8,594 nucleotides of DNA from Verrucomicrobiota bacterium (GTDB lineage: Bacteria; Verrucomicrobiota; Verrucomicrobiia; Opitutales; Opitutaceae): the NCBI GenBank assembly GCA_023410155.1, contig JAEYQF010000100.1:1-8594 (forward strand). Reading direction: 5' to 3'. Positions 1-5,673 of this stretch are shown one piece after another. The notes under the pieces are model-generated. The model searched no databases, was not told the DNA's origin, and saw only the letters and a program-made list of their open reading frames with translations. Position numbers and translations under genes: made by a program. The number at the start of each line of letters is the position of its first letter. Within the stretch, counting starts at the first letter, position 1.

Positions 1-473
1 CCGCAACCCTCGTCACGATCGTGCGACGTAGTTGCGGCCTGTTGAAAGTCGCGATCGACGAAGGCGGCGCGCGCGAGATCGCGACGCGTTCGCGCGGCAC
101 CCCGCGTGTCGCGAACAACCTGATCAACTTTGTCCGCGACTACGCGCAGCAACGCGCGGATGGCAAAATCACGCAACCGGTCGCGGCCGCCGCGCTCGAG
201 TTGCTCGAGATCGATGCCGCCGGCCTTGACGAGATGGACAAACGCATGCTGCGCGTGATGGCGGAGAACTACGGCGGCCGGCCCGTCGGCATGAGCACGA
301 TCGCCGTCGCGGTCGGCGAAGAAGCCGAGACGCTCGAGGAAGTGCACGAACCGTTTCTCATTCAGGAAGGCTATCTCCAACGCACTCGCGAAGGCCGCAT
401 CCTCACCGCCAAAGGCTATGCCGCCGTCGGCCTGAAGCCCTACGGCGGCACCGATCAGCAGACGTTGCTTTGA
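1..473 (+). CDS. ruvB: RuvB, Holliday junction branch-migration ATPase (C-terminal part, 5' truncated by window)
   Basis: This is the C-terminal 156 residues of RuvB, the hexameric AAA+ motor that works with RuvA and RuvC to move and resolve Holliday junctions in the cytoplasm. The reading frame is open from base 3; the GTG at 21 is an internal valine, not a start. Visible landmarks are the AAA+ lid/sensor-2 segment SRGTPRVANN (typical RuvB has RGTPRIANR), then RDYA. The winged-helix DNA-binding domain follows, with GLDEMDKRML, GGRPVGMSTIAVAVGE, the helix around EEVHEPFLIQEGYLQRT and REGR. These are the diagnostic RuvB C-terminal blocks in the usual order and spacing. The Walker A and B motifs lie upstream, outside the window. 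The stop at 471-473 faces the creD stop across 3 nt, so the two transcription units converge. Identity is secure. Confidence 0.96.
   Translation, partial: ATLVTIVRRSCGLLKVAIDEGGAREIATRSRGTPRVANNLINFVRDYAQQRADGKITQPVAAAALELLEIDAAGLDEMDKRMLRVMAENYGGRPVGMSTIAVAVGEEAETLEEVHEPFLIQEGYLQRTREGRILTAKGYAAVGLKPYGGTDQQTLL
420..449. terminator. Candidate hairpin at the ruvB/creD convergent ends
   Basis: Perfect 8-bp inverted arms, GCCGCCGT (420-427) and ACGGCGGC (442-449), enclose a 14-nt loop. The hairpin lies inside the last codons of ruvB, and on the other strand it starts 27 nt beyond the creD stop. It could help terminate creD transcripts or both converging units. There is no T-run on either strand, so it is not a standard intrinsic terminator and may only reflect GC-rich coding sequence. 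Confidence 0.25.
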
Positions 474-476
474 CCG

Positions 477-1877
477 CTAGTCGCGCGCGATGCCGACCGG
501 CGCTTTGCCGGGAGCCGCATACCAGTTGATGCGGCGCGTGCAGAACATGACGACGGCCAGCACGGCAAACAATGCGGCCGTGCCCGCCAGCAGCGCATAA
601 TCCTGCGAGCGCAGAACGAAAAAGAGGTAGGCATACGTCGAGCCAAGCCCGGCCACGACCACCGCCGTTCTGCGCCCCGTGCGCAGAAAACTCCACGAAT
701 AGAGCCCGATCAGCAGCGTGCACGCACTCGCGGCGACTCCGTAGGCCAGCGGCGTCGCCACGAACTCCGACAGAGCGAGGAATCCGAGAAAGAACAAACA
801 AAGCGCCGCCCCGACCATCGCGTATTGCAGGGGATGAATCGCGAGCGCTGCGGTCACCTCGAACAGGAAGAACACCGCGAAGACCAGGACGAAGAACAGC
901 ACGCCGTATTTCTGCGCTCGCTCGGCCATTGCATACCCGCCGACCGGTTGAGCGAGGCGAACGCCAAACGCCGCTTCCGCGAAACTCATAGTCGCTTTCT
1001 CCCCGCTGATCTCGCGCGACGACCACGCTTGCGCGAACGCACGGTTGAAGTGCGCACTCGCCCACTCCGCGCTAAACCCAGCCGCTCCAATCTCCCGCGC
1101 CACCGGAAGCTGCGCGCCGGTGAAGGACGGATCAGCCCAGGTCGACTGCAACGTGACGCGCGTGGTTTTTCCCAGGGGCACGACGTCGAGCCGTTCCGTG
1201 CCCTGAACCTCGACGTCGAAGGTAAACTCGAAGCGGCCCTCCCCACCGAGAGTTCCTATCGCCGCGGAGAGTGGGAGCAACTTGTCTGCCCCGAGGCCCG
1301 TCGATTCGAAACCGGTGTCACGTCCGCCGATTCGGAAGGGCCCTACCGCCCGCACGCCTCCGAGGTCGGAGACGCCAAACAGCACTTGGGCGCGATCCCA
1401 CGCGATGTGATCGGCCGTCACTCCGGCAGCGGAAAAATCCGCACGAAACTGCCCCGTCAGCGACAATCGGCTCGTGAAAACCACCGCGTCATAGATGCCG
1501 CGGTGCCTCACTTCGGGATCGATGGTGCCCTGAAGCTGCAGTTGCTCGGGCAAGAAGTAAGCCGTCGCCCACACCGACTCGACTTCCTCGACTTGCACCG
1601 CGCGATCTCCGGCGAACCGAGATTTGATGACTTTGGCGCGGAACGAATACGGCACCGCCAGCACCGGCCCGGTGATTTGTTGTGCGGCGCCCCATACGTT
1701 GGCGATCTCTTCCACCGCCTGCCGTTGATAGCTCCGCCGCTCGTTGAGCACACTGCGCGTCATCGCGAGCGGCACATGCAGCAAGGCCACGAGCAGTCCG
1801 ATCGCTCCGATCTTCAGGAAGATCGCGAGCCGCTGCCGAGCAGGAGAGGTTAACAATGGAGGTGCGTCGGGAATCAT
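477..1877 (-). CDS. creD: CreD, inner-membrane protein of the Cre regulon
   Basis: CreD is a polytopic inner-membrane protein of unclear biochemical role. In Gammaproteobacteria it is the main CreB-activated gene and affects envelope integrity and beta-lactam response. With the ATG start it has 466 residues, close to E. coli CreD (about 450). It shows an N-terminal membrane helix (about residues 19-40) followed by the family pattern NERRSYQRQAVEEI and GPVLAVPY, a large beta-rich periplasmic region (about 45-320), and then five or so C-terminal helices (about 324-447). The signature IHPLQYAMVG is at about 347-356 and the end is RRINWY. I chose ATG at 1877 because AGGA sits 6 nt before it and because this leaves the upstream cre-tag outside the gene. 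An in-frame GTG at 1919 would add 14 residues without a visible ribosome site. It is the last gene of the creBCD operon. Confidence 0.93.
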   Translation of the reverse strand: MIPDAPPLLTSPARQRLAIFLKIGAIGLLVALLHVPLAMTRSVLNERRSYQRQAVEEIANVWGAAQQITGPVLAVPYSFRAKVIKSRFAGDRAVQVEEVESVWATAYFLPEQLQLQGTIDPEVRHRGIYDAVVFTSRLSLTGQFRADFSAAGVTADHIAWDRAQVLFGVSDLGGVRAVGPFRIGGRDTGFESTGLGADKLLPLSAAIGTLGGEGRFEFTFDVEVQGTERLDVVPLGKTTRVTLQSTWADPSFTGAQLPVAREIGAAGFSAEWASAHFNRAFAQAWSSREISGEKATMSFAEAAFGVRLAQPVGGYAMAERAQKYGVLFFVLVFAVFFLFEVTAALAIHPLQYAMVGAALCLFFLGFLALSEFVATPLAYGVAASACTLLIGLYSWSFLRTGRRTAVVVAGLGSTYAYLFFVLRSQDYALLAGTAALFAVLAVVMFCTRRINWYAAPGKAPVGIARD

Positions 1878-1883
1878 GCGCCA

Positions 1884-1887
1884 TCCT
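1884..1887 (-). promoter_or_regulatory. Ribosome binding site deciding the creD start
   Basis: On the minus strand AGGA precedes the ATG at 1877 with a 6-nt spacer (TGGCGC). The alternative GTG at 1919 has no purine-rich site at a suitable distance. This favours the 466-residue form of CreD. Confidence 0.5.
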
Positions 1888-1909
1888 GCGCCGCTTCGAT
1901 GAAGCGCGG

Positions 1910-1925
1910 ATGAAGTCACGGTGAA
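1910..1925 (-). promoter_or_regulatory. Candidate cre-tag (CreB binding site) upstream of creD
   Basis: Read on the minus strand the site is TTCAC-CGTGAC-TTCAT. It matches the CreB direct-repeat consensus TTCAC-N6-TTCAC at 9 of 10 positions with the exact 6-nt spacing. It lies in the 81-nt gap between the creC stop and the preferred creD ATG, 32 nt before that ATG. CreB activates creD through such a tag in E. coli, so an internal CreB-dependent promoter for creD is plausible. I did not find a convincing -10 element beside it. Confidence 0.45.
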
Positions 1926-1958
1926 ATCCGCGTGCGTTTCTCGAGTCGGCGCGTGCCT

Positions 1959-3326
1959 TCAGCCGTGCCTCGGCAATCGCAAACGCGCGCATGCCCCGCC
2001 CCCGTCGCGATTTTCCAGCGTCACCTCGCCCCCGTGCAAATGCGCGATCTCGCGCACAAGCGCCAGCCCGATCCCTGTGCTCTTCCGTCCGGTGACCGGC
2101 CGCGCGAGCGAATAGAATCGCTCGAAGACTCGCGGCAGCGCGAAGTCCGGCACACCTGCGCCGCGGTCTTCCACGGTGAAGACGATCCATCGTGAGTCCT
2201 CCGGCGTCACTCGCAGCACGACCTCGCTCGCAGCGGGGGAAAAATCCAAGGCGTTTTGCAGCAGATTGACCAGGGCCTCGCGCAACAAAAGCCCATCGCC
2301 GCGCACATGCCCTTCGCTCGGGACGAGTTTCAGCTCTACGCGCGCCCCCGCAAACGCGGGCCGTAGACTCTCTGCGGCCTCTTCGGCCAGCACGGCCGCC
2401 GCCACAGGCGAAGTGCGGCCCAGTTGTTTTCGCGCTTCCAGAGAAGAAAGCTCCAGGAGCCGGTCGATGATCTGCTGGATGCGCGCCGACTCCGTGCGGA
2501 TGTTGTCCAGAAAACGTCGCCGCTGCTCGGCTGGCATCTCCTCGTGCAGCAACTCCGCCGCGCCACGGATCGCCGCCAAAGGCGCTTTCACCTCGTGCGC
2601 CAAGGCCTGCGTGTAGCGCTCCGCATGTTTTCGACCCTCGAGTGCATCGCGCATCTGTTCGAACGCGGCGGAGAGTTCCGCGATTTCCCGCGCGCGTGAA
2701 CCCGGCGCCGAGGAGATGTGGCCATCGCGCACCGCACGCGCGTGCGCCGTCAGACGCTCGAGCGCATGCGACAATCGCGCCGCGATCCACCACCCCGCGC
2801 AGATCATCGCGAGCGCGATCGCGCCCGACCACCACACCAAACGCAGCCGGGCTCGTTGCACCGCCTCGACCACGGTCGCCAGCGGTCTCCCGACGCCCAC
2901 CCAGCCGACCGGCTCGCCTGCGCGGTGCACCGGTGCACGCACGCGCAATTCGTGATCCACCACCGCAGACTGCGGTGCTTCATGCCCGCTTTCTTCGCTC
3001 GTTCCCAACCCGTCCGCATCCCAGTCGTAAACCTGCCCCACGTCACGACCGGCCGCATCGAAGATGACCCGGCCCTCCCGGTCACAGGCAAAGACCCGCA
3101 GGAGCTCGGCCTGCGCGGGCAGTTGCGTCAGACGTGTCGTCCAGTCGCGACCGGTCTGTTCTTCCGACGCAAAACTCGCGAGAAACACCGCCGTATCGGT
3201 CATTGTTCGGCGCATGGATTCTACGTAGCGCAGCCGCACGTCTCGCAGCACGAGCGCCATCACCGCCGCGAAGCCAATCGCGGACGCCCCGACATAGACG
3301 CCGAAGATGATCGTGCGAATCCTCAC
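1959..3326 (-). CDS. creC: CreC, membrane sensor histidine kinase
   Basis: CreC is the sensor kinase that phosphorylates CreB; in E. coli the system responds to carbon source and growth state. Its 455 residues show TM helix 1 (about 7-27), a periplasmic sensor region (about 28-162), TM helix 2 (about 163-182), a HAMP linker, the H-box ALAHEVKAPLAAIRGAAELL with phospho-acceptor His244, an N-box with NLLQNALDFSP (about 354-364), the G1 box EDRGAGVP (386-393), an F-box FERFYSL and the G2 box STGIGLALV (416-424). The H-box, FERFYSL and the closing GEVTL...ARLRLPRH follow E. coli CreC closely as I recall it. The periplasmic part looks shorter than in E. coli (474 residues overall). The GTG start overlaps the creB stop as GTGA (4 nt), so translation is probably coupled. 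The kinase motifs look intact. Confidence 0.94.
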   Translation of the reverse strand: MRIRTIIFGVYVGASAIGFAAVMALVLRDVRLRYVESMRRTMTDTAVFLASFASEEQTGRDWTTRLTQLPAQAELLRVFACDREGRVIFDAAGRDVGQVYDWDADGLGTSEESGHEAPQSAVVDHELRVRAPVHRAGEPVGWVGVGRPLATVVEAVQRARLRLVWWSGAIALAMICAGWWIAARLSHALERLTAHARAVRDGHISSAPGSRAREIAELSAAFEQMRDALEGRKHAERYTQALAHEVKAPLAAIRGAAELLHEEMPAEQRRRFLDNIRTESARIQQIIDRLLELSSLEARKQLGRTSPVAAAVLAEEAAESLRPAFAGARVELKLVPSEGHVRGDGLLLREALVNLLQNALDFSPAASEVVLRVTPEDSRWIVFTVEDRGAGVPDFALPRVFERFYSLARPVTGRKSTGIGLALVREIAHLHGGEVTLENRDGGGACARLRLPRHG

Positions 3327-4021
3327 GCGTCCTCGCGCAGCGAATAACCGAGGCCGCGGTGCGTCGCGATCGGGTCCGCGTCCGGCGCGACTTCACGCAG
3401 CTTCGCGCGCACCGTTTTCACGTGCGCGTCGACCGTGCGATCCAGGGCGGCGCCCGGGTCGTCCCACGCGGCAGTCATCTGTTGAACGCGATAAACGACA
3501 CGGCCCGGGGCCCCGACGAAGGTCGCGAGCAGACGATACTCGTTGCGCGTCAGATCGAGCACGTGCCCGCGGAATGAAATCCGGCAACGCGCCACATCGT
3601 GCACCCAAGCTGGAGCAGACGTGCAATCCGTCGCGGGCACGGCTCGCTGAGTGCGGCGCAACACGGCTTTCACTCGCGCGGCCAGCTCACGCGGGCTGAA
3701 CGGCTTCGCCACGTAGTCATCTGCTCCGAGTTCCAGCCCCACCACACGGTCGATCTCTTCGCTTCGCGCCGTCAGAAATATCACGGGGAGTTCGGCGTGC
3801 GCGCGCCTGAGCTCACGGCAGAGATCGAAGCCGTTGGCATCGGGCAGGCCCACGTCGAGCACGGCGAGTGCGATCGCTTCTCGCTGCAACACCTCCCGCG
3901 CCTCACCCGCGCGAGTCCTCCACACGACATCGAAGCCCTCCGTCTCCAGCGCGTAGACGATTGTGTCCGCGATGGTGGATTCATCTTCGACGACCAGGAT
4001 GCGAGGGCGCGGTGAAGCCAC
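3323..4021 (-). CDS. creB: CreB, OmpR/PhoB-type response regulator
   Basis: CreB is the DNA-binding partner of CreC. With a GTG start at 4021 it has 232 residues, against 229 in E. coli. The receiver domain (about 7-122) carries the acidic pocket E12/D13, the phospho-acceptor D56 in LDVGLPDANGFDL, T84 in FLTAR and K107 in AKPFSPREL. The winged-helix domain (about 138-230) has LTRNEYRLL, the recognition region DRTVDAHVKTVRAKL and the wing HRGLGYSL. The open frame continues upstream to 4372, but those 117 residues are arginine-rich, match no receiver domain and run into the divergent gene, so I exclude them. The GTG has only a weak GAAG about 8 nt upstream. It is the first gene of creBCD, transcribed away from the sugar operon at 4320. 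Confidence 0.93.
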   Translation of the reverse strand: MASPRPRILVVEDESTIADTIVYALETEGFDVVWRTRAGEAREVLQREAIALAVLDVGLPDANGFDLCRELRRAHAELPVIFLTARSEEIDRVVGLELGADDYVAKPFSPRELAARVKAVLRRTQRAVPATDCTSAPAWVHDVARCRISFRGHVLDLTRNEYRLLATFVGAPGRVVYRVQQMTAAWDDPGAALDRTVDAHVKTVRAKLREVAPDADPIATHRGLGYSLREDA

Positions 4022-4124
4022 GGGATTTTCTTCGCGGAATTTCCGGCGGTGCGCAAGCGCCCGCCAGCAGCTCCGTGCCCGCAGGTCACGCGAGAACCGC
4101 GCGCCGCCGGCGAAATTCTGAGCG

Positions 4125-4137
4125 TTTCGGGCCGAAA
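4125..4137. promoter_or_regulatory. Palindrome TTTCGG-G-CCGAAA, possible operator
   Basis: Perfect 6-bp arms flank a single central base in the divergent region. Symmetry of this size could be half of a repressor or activator site, but palindromes this short also occur by chance. No regulator is identified. Confidence 0.2.
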
Positions 4138-4154
4138 GTGTTGACGGAGTGCGG

Positions 4155-4171
4155 CTCAGGAATTCCCTGAG
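4155..4171. promoter_or_regulatory. Palindrome CTCAGG-AATTC-CCTGAG, possible operator
   Basis: Perfect 6-bp arms lie around a 5-nt centre, just after the TTGACG at 4141 and just before TATTCT at 4174, about 150 nt upstream of mfpsA. A dimeric regulator of the sugar operon could bind here. There is no T-run, so it is not a terminator. The assignment is speculative. Confidence 0.25.
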
Positions 4172-4270
4172 TCTATTCTGCCGCGCGGCCGGTGGCGCCG
4201 AGGCTCCCTCCGAGCTCTGGCACCGTTGCTCGCGTGGCCTGTCGCGTGATGTGGCCCTTCGCCGCGTCAC

Positions 4271-4286
4271 TTCATCCGGAGTTCGT
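4271..4286 (+). promoter_or_regulatory. Weak cre-tag-like repeat upstream of mfpsA
   Basis: TTCAT-CCGGAG-TTCGT matches the CreB consensus TTCAC-N6-TTCAC at 7 of 10 positions with the right spacing, 33 nt before the mfpsA ATG. The distance is similar to that of the creD site, but a 7/10 match is expected by chance in a region of this size, so support is low. Confidence 0.12.
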
Positions 4287-4319
4287 CGCCTGCGGGGAGC
4301 TCCTAGTCCCACAATACCT

Positions 4320-5657
4320 ATGCAAGAGCCAAATTTCGACTCCACGCTCCCTCGCATCGGGATGGTTTCCACCCATGGCTATGTCGCCGCCGAGCCGCCG
4401 CTCGGCGCCGCAGACACTGGCGGCCAGGTGGTTTACGTTCTCGAGCTGGCCAAGAAACTCGCCCAACTCGGCTTCGAGGTCGACATCTGGACGCGCCGCT
4501 TCGAGGACCAGCCAGAATTCGACATCATCAGCGATCAAGTGCGGGTCATCCGCGTGCCCTGCGGACCCAAGACCTTCGTCGACAAGGAATACCTTGTTCG
4601 GCACCTCAACGAATGGTCCGAGCGTGCCCTGCGCTTCATCAAGAAGCACGGGCTCAAGTATCAGTTCTTCAACAGCCATTACTGGGACGCCGGCTACGCG
4701 ACGCAGCGGCTTGCGGACGCCCTCGATGTGCCCCACGTGCACACCCCGCATTCGCTGGGCATCTGGAAAAAGCAGCTCATGGAGCGCGATTTCCCGGACG
4801 ACGCCGCCAACTTCGAGAAAAAGTATAACTTCACTCAGCGTATCAACGAAGAGACCCTGCTCTTTCGCCGGTGCGACCAGATCATCGCCACCACGCCCGA
4901 CCAGCTCGACATGGTCGTGAAAGACTACGGTGCGGCGCCAGAAAACGTCACGATGGTGCCGCCTGGCTACGACGATAACCGCTTTTATCCCGTCAGCGCC
5001 GCCTCGAGAAATGGCATCCGTCAGCGTCTCGGCTTCTCCGGCAAGGTGGTCCTCGCGCTCGGCCGCCTCGCCCGCAACAAGGGCTACGATCTGCTCGTGG
5101 AATCATTTCCACTCGTGGTCGCGCGAGAACCCGAGGCGGTGCTGCACCTCGCGGTGGGCGGTTCATCCCTCAATCCGGCAGAACAAAAAATCCTCGACGA
5201 ATTGAGGGCGCAGGCCGCGTCTCTCGGCATCGCCGAGCGCGTGCAGTTCGGCGGGTTTGTTTCCGATGCGGATCTTGCCGACTATTACCGCGCAGCCGAT
5301 GTGTTCGTGCTTTCCAGCCGCTATGAGCCGTTTGGCATGACGGCGATCGAAGCCATGGCGTGCGGCACGCCAACCGTCGTCACGACTCACGGCGGTCTCT
5401 ACCGGGCGATCACTTACGGTCGTCACGCGCTCTATGCGGACACCTTCGATCGCGAAGATCTCGGCATTCAGATCGTGAAGATCATGCGTCATCCGCGGCT
5501 CGCCCATCGCCTCTCGCGCATGGGCGCGCACAAAGCCCGCAGTCTGTTCACCTGGACGGGCATCGCCCAGCAAATCGTCAGCTTGATCGAGGAGCGCGCC
5601 ACCGCGCTCGCGTTCACGGACAACGAATGGGACGAGCCGTGGAACGACGGAGATTGA
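4320..5657 (+). CDS. mfpsA: Mannosylfructose-phosphate synthase-like GT4 glycosyltransferase
   Basis: This enzyme probably transfers mannose from GDP-mannose to fructose 6-phosphate, giving mannosylfructose 6-phosphate in the cytoplasm. It has 445 residues and a two-Rossmann GT-B fold. The N-terminal half has STHGYVAAEPPLG, the family loop DTGGQVVYV (32-40), FEDQPEF, SHYWDAG (119-125) and HTPHSLGIWKK (141-151). The C-terminal half has PPGYDDNRF (214-222), GRLARNKGYDLL (248-259) and the GT4 E-x7-E motif at E336/E344 in RYEPFGMTAIEAMACG. These blocks and the terminal EPWNDGD match Agrobacterium MfpsA as I recall it. The close paralogue sucrose-phosphate synthase (UDP-glucose donor) cannot be excluded from sequence alone. 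I chose ATG 4320 because MfpsA-like sequence starts just after it; the open frame back to 4149 adds 57 unrelated residues. The next gene starts 16 nt after the stop. Confidence 0.85.
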   Translation: MQEPNFDSTLPRIGMVSTHGYVAAEPPLGAADTGGQVVYVLELAKKLAQLGFEVDIWTRRFEDQPEFDIISDQVRVIRVPCGPKTFVDKEYLVRHLNEWSERALRFIKKHGLKYQFFNSHYWDAGYATQRLADALDVPHVHTPHSLGIWKKQLMERDFPDDAANFEKKYNFTQRINEETLLFRRCDQIIATTPDQLDMVVKDYGAAPENVTMVPPGYDDNRFYPVSAASRNGIRQRLGFSGKVVLALGRLARNKGYDLLVESFPLVVAREPEAVLHLAVGGSSLNPAEQKILDELRAQAASLGIAERVQFGGFVSDADLADYYRAADVFVLSSRYEPFGMTAIEAMACGTPTVVTTHGGLYRAITYGRHALYADTFDREDLGIQIVKIMRHPRLAHRLSRMGAHKARSLFTWTGIAQQIVSLIEERATALAFTDNEWDEPWNDGD

Positions 5658-5673
5658 ACCCTATCTTTCCCTC

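Larger units (their letters stand above)
4022..4319. promoter_or_regulatory. Divergent intergenic region between creB and mfpsA
   Basis: These 298 nt separate two divergently oriented operons and should hold both promoters. Frames remain open across much of it (mfpsA frame from 4149, creB frame to 4372), but the translations are low-complexity and arginine-rich and match neither family, so I read it as non-coding. A TTGACG at 4141-4146 and a TATTCT at 4174-4179 look like sigma70 boxes, but they lie 27 nt apart and do not form a normal promoter. Two palindromes and a weak cre-like repeat are listed separately. A GGGGAG at 4294-4299 is too far from the ATG at 4320 to be an ordinary ribosome site. 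Confidence 0.6.

Noticed and set aside
825..1853. A 342-codon open frame antisense to creD
   Set aside because: Low-complexity, arginine-rich translation fully inside a conserved membrane-protein gene.
1489..2835. A 448-codon open frame on the minus strand across creC and creD
   Set aside because: It overlaps two well-identified genes in another frame and its translation is arginine/alanine-rich without motifs; it is a GC-driven shadow.
4141..4179. TTGACG and TATTCT as a sigma70 promoter for mfpsA
   Set aside because: The spacing is 27 nt, far from the usual 16-18 nt.
4149..4319. 57-residue N-terminal extension of the GT4 synthase
   Set aside because: MfpsA/SPS-like proteins begin just before the STHGY block. 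The extension has no membrane or signal character and occupies the promoter region.
4022..4372. 117-residue N-terminal extension of CreB
   Set aside because: The receiver domain begins at the RILVVEDE strand a few residues after GTG 4021. The extension is arginine-rich and overlaps the divergent gene.
4320..5657. Calling the GT4 gene a sucrose-phosphate synthase
   Set aside because: It remains possible, but the HSLGIWKK, PPGYDDNRF and EPWNDGD features fit MfpsA better from memory; donor specificity needs phylogeny or assay.
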